From: Megachile rotundata
Lineage: Eukaryota; Arthropoda; Insecta; Hymenoptera; Megachilidae
Assembly (NCBI RefSeq): GCF_050947335.1
Contig: NC_134995.1
Span: forward strand, 7,354,501 to 7,418,500
Length of the DNA: 64,000 nucleotides
Reading direction: 5' to 3'
Positions 48,371 through 59,936 of this stretch are shown here, piece after piece (the stretch's first letter is position 1; every line of letters begins with the position of its first letter). The translations under genes were made by a program, and so were the position numbers. The notes below the pieces were generated by a model. It searched no databases. It was not told the DNA's origin and saw only the letters and a program-made list of their open reading frames with translations.

Positions 48371-50248
48371 CCTCCTAAGTTCCCAAATCGCCGCAACCCA
48401 AATTCGTACACTTAATTAGCAAATCTAGATAACAATTAATAAATCCAGAGAATCCATCCACCCCAGACAAGAACCCAGTTACTTCAATGTACACGGGATA
48501 ATTGATCCCACAGTTATCCACGACCAAAAAGTGCCGAAACATTTGGCTAGAAATGGAGAAAACGAACTGAGAAAAAAATGGAACGATAAAGAGAGGTATA
48601 TTACACATACACACATACACGATCGAGATCGTCGAGATCTACGATTGCATAACTGATACGCGAAATGGAACGTAGATACTCGTGCACGCGTATGCAAAGA
48701 GAGAGAGAGAGAATAAAAAAATGAAAATGAGAGAATTTTTTCGAATCACCACAGCAACAGCTGCACCTCTATTTTGATTCTCACCACACAAGCACTCCAC
48801 ACACGATCTTGAATCAAACATTCTTTTCTAGCGGTCAGAGAGAGGGATCGCGGATTTACCACCACACTCGAGTATAGAGATTTTAATGTTTGTAAGGGCA
48901 ATAACGATTGTACATTTTTTCGCGTACGTTGCATAAAAGAAAAAGCAAAAAATACTGAATGTGTAAGTTGCATAAAAAAGACAGATTTTTTAGATATTGC
49001 ACTATAATATTTATTATTGTAAGGTAAACGAGACAGGGTCGCGATTCGCCGCGCTCGCGATATATCGCCTGAAACGCGTTACACGCGAATAAAATAAAAA
49101 AACCGAAGTACACGTCGTTCCACGTGTTGTGGCCTCGATTCGTGTATGTACGTTGGCGATTAATTGTTGTCGGTTGTCTGTAACGGCGTTTAGTGACGAA
49201 TTTATCGAACCCGGACGAAAATCGTTTGTCGTTTTTGGCCGATCGAAACGAGACGAGTCGCGAGCGCGGCTGCTTCGCGACGATCATGAATTAAATATTA
49301 ATTAATGAAGAGAGGCAAAGCAGACGCATTGTTCTTTCCGATAAATGAGGAAACAAGATTTTTAGTGTTTACACTACAATTGATAAACGATTCTATTATT
49401 ACATAATATTATATTAATAACAATATTATTACTGTAATGTTTGTTTTTGGTTATTAAAGTGTGTATATAGCAATATATTCTAGAAATTGTCAATCTTGTC
49501 GGATCACTTCTTTGTACCTACCTTCCCATTACCTATTGCCATTTTATTTTATTTTATTGCCAAGGGTATACTTGTATGTACTTTTTTAGGATATAGTTTT
49601 AGCTTAATAATTAAAAAATGAAACTACAAACAGTATTTTTGAAAAGGGAGGAGTTGTTCAGAATAACATAACCTACAACCCTTTTTCGAGACTTACATTA
49701 ATTGTGAAACGCCCTGTATATCTTTAGTAATAGTTTCAAACCCTTTCCTACAACTTGCATTTTGTAGGTAGCAAAGTAACATTGTTCAATAAATAATATA
49801 ATTGTCTAAATTATTCGTCGTCAAAACTTTTAGAAATTGCATTAAAAACAGATCTTTCTGATAATACTATGACTAATAAACTTACTAAAGTTGGTTAATA
49901 TTCTATAACAATGGAAGTTGACAATTAATAACGTAAGATTTAATATTTAATACAAAAGTATAATACAAACACTATAAAAAAAACAATAAGTTATCGTAAA
50001 ATATTTAATTTGAAAAATATGAAATGTTTTGGAAGCTTTATACTTGACTTTGCAACTTCTTTGTCCGCATTTTTCTTTTGCACCGCTCAAACAATTCTCG
50101 TCAAATTTTGCATGCATATGCGTATGAACATCCAAATGAACATAGAAAAAAAAATTTTAATCGGACTTGCCACGAACGATTAATCACCGAAAAAACTCAT
50201 CGTAAAAAGTGAGGGTCCGACCAAGCATATAAGGAAAATAAAAAAATG
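48371..50248. other. gene-free stretch
   Basis: 48400-49300 is of mixed composition with a (GA)n at 48700-48713 and a GC-richer patch at 49020-49280. The - strand frame 48883-49287 has no recognisable domain. 49300-50248 is AT-rich. Confidence 0.45.
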
Positions 50249-51575
50249 AATATTTCGGCACTTTGACGACGTAGTATGGTTCCTGAGGCATTTAGAAACA
50301 AATTTCTATTAGGGTTTGATGCGTTTTGATGCCTACTAAAGCCAGGAAATCATTTTTTGTCGAATTCGGTCCAAAACGGTCCAGGTGGCGCCATCTAGCG
50401 GCGAGCGGCGGACCTACGAAAAACTAAAATTTCGATTTTCTCCGAAATTAGGCAATTTTACGTGTTTCTGAGGGGCAGAAATTGTTCTGTGACCTCCCTA
50501 GAATCTATATAGTGCCACACGAACCTCCTCAGAGCGCTAGAAAAGAAAATAGAAAAATAGTCCAAAACATGGACTAAAAAATTGGCGTCCATCTAGCGGT
50601 GAAAGTTGGAACTACAAAAATATAAAAATGCGATTTTCTCGAATATTAGCGAACTTTGAGTACTTCTGAGGCTCGGAAAGTGTTATGTGATCGCATTAGA
50701 AGCACAATAAAGCGATAAAAGTTTCCTGAAAGCTTTAATAAAGAAAATAAAAAAAATGTCATTTTATGGAGGAAATTTGTGGCGCCATCTAGCGGTGAAA
50801 CTGCGAACTAATCTGAAAAACGTATGCCTGTACGCGCGTTAAGGAAAAATATAAAATATAATATTTCTGAACTTTGACGACGTAGTATGCTTCTTTAGAC
50901 ACTTTAAAGCAATTTTTGTTCAATAAGTTATTCATTTTTTTGCCTATTAAGCCCAGAAAATCAATTTCTATTTGACCACTTTACTGCGTGTTCGGACATA
51001 CGTTTTTTCGGTTTAGTTCGCAGTTTCGCCGCTAGATGGCGCCACAAATTTCCTCCATAAAATGACATTTTTTTTATTTTCTTTATTAAAGCTTTCAGGA
51101 AACTTTTATTGCTTTATTTTGCTTCTAATGCGATCACATAACACTTTCCGAGCCTCAGAAGTACTCAAAGTTCGCTAATATTCGAGAAAATCGCATTTTT
51201 ATATTTCTGTAGTTCCAACTTTCACCGCTAGATGGACGCCAATTTTTTAGTGCATGTTTTGGACTATTTTTCTATTTTCTTTTCTAGCGCTCTGAGAATG
51301 TTCTTGCGGCTTTATATAGAATCTAGAGAGGTCACAGAACAATTTCTGACCCTCAGAAATACGTAAAATTGCCTAATTTCGGAGAAAATCGAAATTTTAG
51401 TTTTTCGTAGTTCCGCCGCTCGCCGCTAGATGGCGCCACATGTGCCGTTTTGGACCGAATTCGACAAGAAATGATTTCCTGGCTTTAGTAGACACCAAAA
51501 CGCATCAAACCCTAATAGAAATTTGTTTCTAAATGCCTCAGGAACCATACTACGTCGTCAAAGTGCCGAAGTATT
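50249..51575. mobile_element. 1.33-kb long inverted repeat (foldback element) with six CTCF-like motifs
   Basis: 50249-50829 is the near-perfect reverse complement of about 50994-51575, around a loop of roughly 165 bp. Each arm holds three related units about 195 bp long, each centred on GGCGCCATCTAGCGG or a one-base variant (50386, 50584 and 50781; reversed at about 51029, 51226 and 51423). The loop repeats the arm's outer module in diverged form (TTTGACGACGTAGTATG at 50874 against 50261). No protein is encoded. A transcript would fold into a hairpin of about 580 bp. No TSD was identified. Confidence 0.9.
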
Positions 51576-52230
51576 GCACTTTGTATGAGCAGTAGAATGG
51601 ACATAGGCGGCTCATGTACATATCGCAATGCTGACACAAAATAATTAATTACTCATTAACCGAACATTACTTATGAACTTTAATAATCGAACCATGTAAA
51701 TAATGCATTGCTGACCATCTTTCAATCATAAAAGTGTACAAAATATATCCACAAAACATGTAATTAATTATTCAAAATGACCTCGTGTATACCGCTTGTC
51801 ACCGTGGCTGGCCTTGGGTTATTAGTTAATAACTAATTAATTTCATTAAAAATCTGAACAAATATAATTCGAGAATGTAGCTGATGGATCACTGAACATT
51901 CTTTTATAATAAAAGCGCATAAATTGTGTTTAGAAAATGTGTTATTAATTATTTCATATTATAATATGATATGTACCTAGCCGGTACACGCAGTGGTGAC
52001 TGAGGAGGGCACCTTAATGATCCTATATAATTTTTCAAAAATTCTTATAATTGCACTGTAAACTATGAATGTATAGGTTGGGTTAGATTACATTAGACTG
52101 GGTTAGGTTAGTTGTATATATGGCTGTATAAAACTATACAACTATATTATATTATAAGTAAAATTACAATTGTAGCTCTTAAATTCTAAATTCTAATTCT
52201 AAATTAAATTCTAATCGTAGCTCTCAGCTC

Positions 52231-52276
52231 GGTATAGTTCTCTGAAGATTTTTTAAAGCCTTCAGAGAACTATACC
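52231..52276. other. perfect 17-bp stem-loop
   Basis: GGTATAGTTCTCTGAAG pairs exactly with CTTCAGAGAACTATACC across a 12-nt AT-rich loop. A second perfect hairpin, ATACAAGTTCTTT with AAAGAACTTGTAT (52415-52453), lies 140 bp away. Confidence 0.85.
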
Positions 52277-52539
52277 AATTACCAGGTCACACCACGTGGA
52301 GGTGGCTACGATAGCGACCCACCCTAACTCCAAATCCCTTCCTCCCTCCAAATGCAACCTCATTTATCAGAAGGATAAATGAGTTCTAACTCTACATAGC
52401 TCATAGGCTCGCATATACAAGTTCTTTACCACAATCCAGCAAAGAACTTGTATCACACACACACACACACGTACATTAACTTAATACTAATCGCAAGGGA
52501 TCCCACACACGCACGCTTAACTTATTCTAAACGCCGCAC

Positions 52540-53170
52540 GGTACCTCTCATTCTAAGATTGCACTCAAATAATCTATGACGAATTAAAAAAGCAAAGGGG
52601 GCGAAAAGAAAGTTAGAAGAACTTTCGCAAAGAAGCTAAGAAAGTTAGAAGAACTTCCGCAAAGAAGCTAAGAAAGTTAGAAGAACTTTCCGTGAAAAAA
52701 GGGGACCATTATTTTTCGCCAAGTGAACCTTGCTTTCCATGGGTCAAAGGGTAGTCCATAGTGGCTTACGTGAACCACGACGGCAAAGATGAACCGAAGA
52801 TACCTTTGGCAAGAACGAGTGATACACCCCAGTTGGCGGAGGGTTCCCATTTCCCCCAGCGCTTTCGCGTCTTACTACAGAGAGGATACCCAGACCGTGA
52901 TGCCCCTTGGCAGAATGGCGGCGGGTCGGGGAGGCACATCAGAGTATGAGAGGTGCCAACCCCGATCCGCCCCGCCGGGCAAAGAATATCACTCGCGCTA
53001 CACCGGCACTTGCAGCTCACCTCCACCGCGTGTTCACAGCGCTACGAACCCCCAATGATCCACTTGGGCGCAAAACGATTGACAAAAAATAAGTGGGTAT
53101 ACTACCAGCTAACGCGTACAAAGTTTGAGAATTGAGAAGGTGAGTGCAATTTAGAATGAGAGGTACTTAC
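52540..53170. repeat. repeat module bounded by inverted GGTACCTCTCATTCTAAG ends
   Basis: GTACCTCTCATTCTAAGATT plus GCACTC at the left faces GAGTGCAATTTAGAATGAGA plus GGTACTTAC at the right. Inside are three copies of a 30-bp unit with AAGTTAGAAGAACTTTC (52608-52692) and a GC-rich 350-bp segment (52735-53060) lacking in the sister module. The GC-rich part has short open frames in several phases, none recognised. Confidence 0.7.
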
Positions 53171-53675
53171 AAGGACCCACCCGCCCTGCCCACGAGCACA
53201 CTAAACTTAGAATTAACGCACGCATAAAATTAGTTTAAAATTAACGCACGCATACAATTAGCTTAAAACTAACGCACGCATCCCACGAAGATCCCTCGAT
53301 GATCCCTCGGTGATTGATGTCTTCAATGATGACCTATTACCTATAGAATAAATAGGTGTAACAATAAAAAGAGGAAACAGAGAAGCAATCGCAAGATTAG
53401 TAACATTGTAATGTTTAGGCATACACAATTCATACTAACATTTAAATTTATATTAACATTTTCAGAATAAAAATAAAATAAACCTCGAATCGACTCGCTA
53501 ATTACCTGAAACAGACAAATATTATTAAGACACATAAGAAAAATTGAATTACTTATTTAAAATAAAAATGTGAAACATAAAAATATAATTAGGCACATAT
53601 GAAACATTACTTACTTAAAATAAAAATCAGGACACTCACTCACGCATACTGTAGTACATTCTAAATGCCCTACAT

Positions 53676-53866
53676 GTACCTCTTATTCTAAAATTGCACT
53701 CGCATGTAAAACTTTGTAAAAATTGCAAGAAGATAGGAAAGAAAGTTGGAAGAACTTTCCTTTAAGTTTGGGGAAATTGAGAAAAAGAGACAAACTATTA
53801 CTACAGTCTAATATGTAAGTTTAAAAATTGACAAAGATGAGTGCAAATTAGAATAAGAGGTACTTA
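53676..53866. repeat. second, shorter copy of the same inverted module
   Basis: GTACCTCTTATTCTAAAATT plus GCACTC faces GAGTGCAAATTAGAATAAGA plus GGTACTTAT, with AAAGTTGGAAGAACTTTCC inside. It is the 52540-53170 module without the GC-rich insert. ACGCACGCAT direct repeats (53214-53285) lie between the two modules. Confidence 0.7.
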
Positions 53867-53872
53867 TAATGT

Positions 53873-53913
53873 GCGCAGGTTTTTCGTCACTTGTTGTGAC
53901 GAAAAACCTGCGC
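53873..53913. other. perfect 18-bp stem, 5-nt loop hairpin
   Basis: GCGCAGGTTTTTCGTCAC and GTGACGAAAAACCTGCGC are exact complements around TTGTT. It sits immediately after the GGTACTTAT end of the short module, where the long module simply continues into AAGGACCCACCC, so it looks like a discrete 41-bp insertion. Confidence 0.9.
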
Positions 53914-54389
53914 CCGAGCCCACCCTTCCTCCCACAGCTCGGAATTAACTTAAAATTAATGCACTGAAAATAACTTACCAAAAATTAAATTCTGAAACAA
54001 ACAAAAATTTATTAACACAGGAAATTGTGGGAGGAGGAGCAAAATTTTTCTTTATTTTATGCAAGAATTTCAAAAAATACAAAACGCAATGAAAATTGCG
54101 GATTTGAGAAGACAACAGAATTTACCAAAGAAGAAATACTAAAACAGACAAAAATTTATTAACACAGAAATTTGAGAAGGGAGAACATGTTAACTTACCA
54201 AAAAATAAAATCTGAAACATACAAAATTTTATTAACCAATAAAGTTGTACGAGAAGATGTGAAACAACCCTATCGAGAAATAAAAAAACACAATGAAAAA
54301 TTCGAATTTAAAATCAATCAACAATAAAACAATTTATTCAAAATCAATTCCTGAAACAGAGAAAAATAATTAACACATAAAATTCGGGG

Positions 54390-54760
54390 AAATTAAAATC
54401 GCGAAGGGATATACAAATCTTGAGAAGTTCGAGATAAAATCGCGAAGGGATATAAAAATCTCGAAGCTCGAAATTTAATCGCGAAGGGATACAAAAATTT
54501 TTAATTTCGTAATTTAATCGTGAAGGGATGCAAAAATCTCTAATTTCGTACTATAATCGCGAAGTGATACAAAAATCTCTAATTTCGTGCTGTAATCGCG
54601 AAGGGATACAGAAATCTCTAATCTCGAAATTTAATTGGGCGGGCATAAAAATCTCGAATCGCGAAGGGATACAAAAATCTCTAATCTCAAAATTTAATCG
54701 CGAAGTTGTGCAAAAATCTTTAATCTCAAAATTTAATTGGGAGGGCATAAAAATCGCGGG
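54390..54760. repeat. about 39-bp repeat ATCGCGAAGGGATACAAAAA...
   Basis: AATCGCGAAGGGATACAAAA plus ATCTCTAATTTCGTAATTT recurs about nine times, interrupted by variants with TTGGGAGGGCATAAAAATC. Because the unit is near a multiple of three, open frames with a 13-residue repeat appear on both strands (54528-54824 +, 54551-54976 -). I do not call them genes. Confidence 0.88.
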
Positions 54761-56088
54761 TGGCTTTGCTCGTAAAAATTCGAGCAAAACGATACATTTG
54801 TATCGTTCAAAAAAATACATGTAAAATACAAAAAAATAATTAGCGAGCATAGTGACAAAATGACTCTCCATCCTAAGATGGACAGCCATTAATAGTTCCC
54901 CTCTTCTTTGGCAACTTTGCCGGGGCTCTTCGGTATATAGCCTCTTCTCTCTTCGGCATAGCCTCACGAAAATCACTCGCGAAATTTTACGGTAACTCGG
55001 ACATTCTTAGTTTTCAATTACATAAATTCTCAATTTTACTATCAATCTCCATAAACGGATAGCAGACAATTTTATAAAAATAAAATTGCACTACTATCCA
55101 TTTATTTCGATCGATAACAAAATCAAAATTTTATGCAATATATAATAAGTTAGTTTGGTAAAAAAAATAATTACTCAAAATAAAAATACGAACAGCGATT
55201 CTTAAAACGCGTTGTCCGTAAAAGAATGTCCGAGTAGAATATTTTATTTTACTGCACTTCACTTCACTGTATACTTCATTTTTGCAGTCGGATCTAGAAC
55301 CCGACTGCGACTTACAAACTAAAAGGCCTGGCCTGAACGAACAATCGAGTTCAAGAGATATTAAATAAATTTATATTTAATATTTTTCTCTTCTCGATTT
55401 TTCGTGAACCCCCCAGATGCAAGCATCTCACGTGTGAGAGAGGAGGACAGAGAAACGTGAAAGCTTGCTCTGGCCCTACCTACTTAAAACTAACTCATTC
55501 ACACCAGAAGTAAGCTACCTGCCTGCCTATCGCTATATTTAAAAAATTGCAAAGTCCATTCTCACAAAAACACACTCCACGGTTCTCACACATACCACCC
55601 GGGTGCAAATAAGCCTAATCCTAGGGAGTACGTCCCGGGACGTCTCCGACACCCGAGTTCAATACAACATTCACACTCTAAGTTCATACCTTTTTGCTGA
55701 AATCGATCGACAATCGACAGTGAACATTGAACATATTTCATTTTTGTACTCTTTCGAATATTCAATGCAATATGTACATGTAATAATTTTAACTACTCAT
55801 ACAATTTTCTAACTTAATCAATTTATATAACTTTGAAATGACTCTACTTGCATTTTGTATGCATTTTCAAATGACTCGACTTGCATTTTGTATGCATTTT
55901 CAAATAGAATTTTGCAAAATTTAAAAAATAAATCTACAGTTTAATCGACACAAGGTCCACGACCTAACCACACACACACGTGTAACTTGTGTCGATAATT
56001 CACTGTCAATTTGTCGATCGCCAAAACATCTTAAAACTAAACCGTGTCCACCTGCCCTAACCCATGCGAGTAGCATCTAAGCACGCGC
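54761..56088. other. gene-free stretch
   Basis: Mixed AT-rich sequence with GC-richer patches at 54840-54990 and 55290-55660 and a direct repeat of ACTTGCATTTTGTATGCATT (55847 and 55879). No gene recognised. It may belong, with 51600-54760, to one old composite repeat. Confidence 0.4.
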
Positions 56089-56280
56089 ATGAGTATAGAG
56101 CATAAAAATGAACACGGCCACATGTATTTTGACCTACCAGTTTTCTTCATGTGTGCTGAAAATCCTGAGCTAAAAGACATGATTAGAAACATGCTAATAA
56201 AGTGTCTTCCAGCAAAAATTGACTCTAACTTTAAAAAATGTTCAAAATGGAAAATGGAAGATCACTTTGCAAAAATCTAA
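56089..56280 (+). pseudogene. short protein-like open frame, possible gene or transposon remnant
   Basis: A 63-codon frame reads in part MYFDLPVFFMCAENPELKDM, then IRNMLIKCLPAKIDSNFKKC, SKWKMEDHFAKI and a stop. Its residue mix (buried hydrophobics, Cys, Trp, Pro) is unlike the repeat-derived frames nearby, and it could be the last part of a coding exon. I do not recognise the family. The flanks show no clear acceptor or polyadenylation signal, and upstream sequence is repeat-rich, so a decayed insertion is likelier than a working gene. Confidence 0.25.
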
Positions 56281-57109
56281 GTATATCGGTAGTTTCATTC
56301 TTAACAGATTTATGATATCAAAGTAAATTTCTAAATGACTCAAACATTCACAAATAACTTTGATATCGAAATCTGTTTTTCGCGAAACTTTCTTGTACAT
56401 ATGTGTATTCAAAAAGAGTTCGCGATACAATTGAAATTGAAAATAAAATTGAAAGTGACTCTAAAAGTAAACTAGCACGAAATCGGAGGGTCATCCGACT
56501 TCAATATACTAATTTTAATTTGATTCGTAAAGAAGTTAAGTTAAAACGCGATGTACAAGAAAACCCTGACCTGATCTAATAAATATAATAAACAGTTTGT
56601 ACGAATTTTGCACGATCGTACAGTCGTGGTCACTATGCTCGCTCAAAAATATAAAATACAACCAGTTCCCGTGTCGCTTCGGACCATTCGTCCTACGACA
56701 TGATGGGAACCGGAGGAACCATAAAGCATGCGACTCACCGATCGCTGACTTGCGCCACTGCGATCGCTTTACCGGTAAAGCATCAAAGATTTGAACTGCT
56801 TTGGACTGCTTTGGCAACGTTTGGATTTGGCAGTTTGTCCATTGGATTGGCAGCGTGACCTGTAATCATAGCAGGACAACAATTTAGTAACTGTCAATCA
56901 ATTTGCATTTCGAGTAACGTATACATTTTTGAAACGCAAACAGTTAATAAACAAGTTAAGCATGCATGCAGTACTACATTACAAAAACCAGTAATAAATT
57001 TGCAAATGTATATCAAAACGTATAGTCACTCAGTGAAACATTATAAAATATTCGAAAAAATATGTCAATGCACTTGAATAATTATTGTATGGCACAGGTT
57101 AAAACGTTT

Positions 57110-57640
57110 GTAAATTTATACCGAAACACATAGATAACTACATGGTAAAACACATTAAAACACCAGTGCAAGTATTCCAAAACATTTAAATAACCACTCC
57201 ATAATACACACTAAAACACCAGTAACAATTTATTAAAATATTTAAATAACCATTCCATAATACACACTAAAACACCAGTAGCAATTTGTTAAAACATTTA
57301 AATAACCACTCCATAAAATATATTAAAACACCAGTAACAATATGTCAAAACACTTAAATAATCATTGCATAAAGTACACTAAAGCACCAGTAACACTATG
57401 CCAAAACACTTAAATAATCATTGCATAAAGTACACTAAACCACCAGTAACAATATGTTAAAACACTTAAATAATCATTCCACATAATACACTAAACCACC
57501 AGTAACAATATGTCAAAACACTTAAATAATCATTCCACATAATACACTAAACCACCAGTAACACTATGCCAAAACACTTAAATAATCATTGCATAAAGTA
57601 CATCAACACCCAATAACAGTTTGTAAAAGCACTTTAATAA
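57110..57640. repeat. 56-bp tandem repeat
   Basis: CACTTAAATAATCATTCCAC plus ATAATACACTAAACCACCAG plus TAACAATATGTCAAAA recurs with 56-bp spacing (57463 and 57519), about nine copies, the outer ones degraded. Confidence 0.93.
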
Positions 57641-57796
57641 TCACTCCACAAAATACATTAAAACAGTAAAAAATTAATAAAACATTCAAATAACCGCACC
57701 ATAAAACACAGTAATAAATCCGTATACACATGCACAATCACTTAAGGAAACACACTAGTAAAGTCACTGATACTTGTAGAACCACACCATAAATTT

Positions 57797-58675
57797 GGTT
57801 AAGTTCCAGAAAATGGGGTACCCTCCGATTTAACTGATTTATATATCAAAAGAAAGCCCTTGACTTGGCGATTTCAACGGTGGTCATCCCACCCCTTAAC
57901 TCCCACCCCTCTGCCCCCTAGAAGCCAAAAACTGAAACGTTCCAAAAAGTGATTTTTCCACATATCTCAGCGAGTTTATCATTTCTATCCCTTTTTTTTT
58001 ATACGTTAGGTGAATCTAACCGTAAAAAACCGAACCTAACCTAACCTACCTAACCGACCTAACCTAACCTAACCTACCTAACCTCACCAAACCTACCTAA
58101 CCTAACCTAACCTACCTAACCTAACCTACCTAACCTAACCTACCTAACCTACCTAACCTAACCTACCTAACCCAACCTACCTAACCTGACCTACCTAACC
58201 TAACCTACCTAACCTAACCTAACCTAACCTACCTAACCTAACCTACCTAACCTAACCTAACCTAATATAATTGAATGTTTATATTGCACGTTTTCGACGC
58301 TTTGGCTCGATTGGCAGGTTCGGCTGCGGTGGGGCGCAGACCAAGCATTCACACTCACCAGGCAAGAAATATAAATACAGTTCAAAATCTAAACGTATTG
58401 GCAGGGGAGGGTCTACACCCCTCCCCCTGCACCCCCGACCCAAACGAATAACCTAACCAAATCTGATTATAAAAAAAAAAGGGATGGAAATAATAAACTC
58501 GCTGAGATATGGGGAAAAATCACTTTTTGAACCGTTTCAGTTTTTGGCTTCTAGGGGGCAGAGGGGTGGGAGTTAAGGGGTGGGATGACCACCGTTAAAA
58601 TCGCCAAGTCAAGGGCTTTCTTTTGATATATAAATCAGTTAAATCGGAGGGTACCCCATTTTCTAGAACCCAACC
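57797..58675. mobile_element. element with ~207-bp inverted arms enclosing a CCTAA-type array
   Basis: The left arm (57797-58003) and right arm (58468-58675) are reverse complements with few mismatches (for example AGAAAATGGGGTACCCTCCG against its complement at 58644-58663). Between them, 58030-58265 is an array of CCTAACCTAA and CCTACCTAA units, resembling the insect telomere repeat TTAGG with regular one-base-short units. The rest of the centre (58266-58467) is unique and GC-richer. No transposase is seen. Confidence 0.85.
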
Positions 58676-59536
58676 TTTTTATATTAATACACCCCCATAA
58701 TTAATAAAAAATAATTATTAAAGCACATTAAACACTAGTAATAACACACTAGGTACACTAATATATCCGTATATGCATGCAGGTAACACACTGGTTAAGT
58801 CACTGACACTTGTAGAATCACACCATAAAATTTGTTAATACACCCGCATATTTATTAAAAAATATTTATTAAAACACACTAAACACTTATTCAAGCACAG
58901 TAGGTAATACAGGGACAAGCACAATATCGGTAAAGTAAACCCTTGACTCGTACCGGTAAGTGTTGACAGGGCCGATCCGACCTCCTCGACTTCCAAAACA
59001 AAACTGAGCAGCGGCGACCTCTTCAAGTGTAAGTGCGATTGGTAGTTTACAGTAGCCAATTAGACATCACGTAATCGACCAATAGATCAAATCGAAGTGC
59101 AAGAGTGATTGCTAGTGTACAGTAGCCAATCAGACATCATGTAATCCACCAATAGCGTGTAGCCACTCTCATTGGTTACTGTATAATTATTCTAACGTCA
59201 AATTTTTTATAATTTTATATTTTTTGGTAGTTTATTAACAAATTTATTGTTGTAATTATTTAAATTTATTAATTTTTTTTAACTTAATCTTGCAGATATG
59301 TTGTAAAATGATTATTTATTAATATACAATATAATATAATGGGAATAATATGATGGAATATAGGAGATTATTATATTTGAAATAACACAAAAGCACAATA
59401 ACTTTTAAAACACTAAATGAATTTATTATTTAAGAAAAACGACTTGGAAGGACCTCTTTGAATAACTATATTTTATACGTGTGAAAATTATAATATCAGA
59501 GAAACAATAACAAAGAAATACATGGATTTTATTTTG
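58676..59536. promoter_or_regulatory. upstream region with duplicated CCAAT-box segment (59031-59160)
   Basis: AGTAGCCAAT at 59051 and 59121 marks a 70-bp tandem duplication. CCAAT occurs at 59056, 59079, 59126 and 59149, and ATTGG at 59038 and about 59172. Such clusters bind NF-Y in housekeeping promoters. It lies beyond the 3' end of the small - strand gene, so its target is unclear. The rest is AT-rich. Confidence 0.35.
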
Positions 59537-59866
59537 TTAACATGCATAGATCCGATAAAAATCGAGCGGTATCTTTTTGCTTTGCTCTTGCAACAAATAT
59601 TGGTATTCATATAACAAATCGGCTGCAAATGTAAAAAATAATAATAATCATAAATAAATTTAATATTACTTTTATTATATATAATCTGTTGTATTATTTA
59701 ACCCTTTTATTCTCTTTCCTGCAATTTTCTTCAGATTTATTTTTTTTTCCTTACTAGGGCCTAATGATACCTTATATTTCATCAAAGTGTATACACTACT
59801 GAGGACTTCTACGGATAGCTTACTGCACATGCACTGGGACTGCCCAACACTAGTCGACAGTTGCAT
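59537..59866 (-). CDS. small two-exon gene, unrecognised 65-aa protein
   Basis: Exon 1 is 59866-59755 (ATG directly after an in-frame TGA) and reads MQLSTSVGQSQCMCSKLSVE, then VLSSVYTLMKYKVSLGP, with donor GTAAGG. Exon 2 is 59622-59537 after TTTACATTTGCAG and reads DLLYEYQYLLQEQSKKIPLD then FYRIYAC and TAA. Joining through A|CC keeps the frame and gives 65 residues. There is no signal peptide or membrane segment, and the second half looks helical. Its start is 70 bp from the divergent DDX56 start, which supports a shared promoter and a real gene. I cannot name the family. Without splicing, exon 1 would run on to 63 codons with a lysine-rich end. Confidence 0.55.
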
Positions 59867-59936
59867 TCAAGTCAATTTTTGTTGATAGAGAACCACGTGC
59901 TTTTAAATTTGAACTATATCTATACTTACATTGAAT
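59867..59936. promoter_or_regulatory. bidirectional promoter with E-box, small gene / DDX56
   Basis: Only 70 bp separate the two divergent start codons. CACGTG at 59894-59899 is a Myc/Max-type E-box, common at nucleolar and ribosome-biogenesis genes. Both 5' UTRs must be short or overlap. No TATA box is evident. Confidence 0.5.

Noticed and set aside
48883..49287. 134-codon - strand frame
   Set aside because: Starts in a GC-richer patch but degrades into a Phe/Leu/Cys-rich run from AT-rich DNA; no domain.
54528..54976. Frames on both strands across the CGCGAAGGGATACAAAAA repeat
   Set aside because: The unit near 39 bp leaves several frames open at once; strands conflict and no domain is present.
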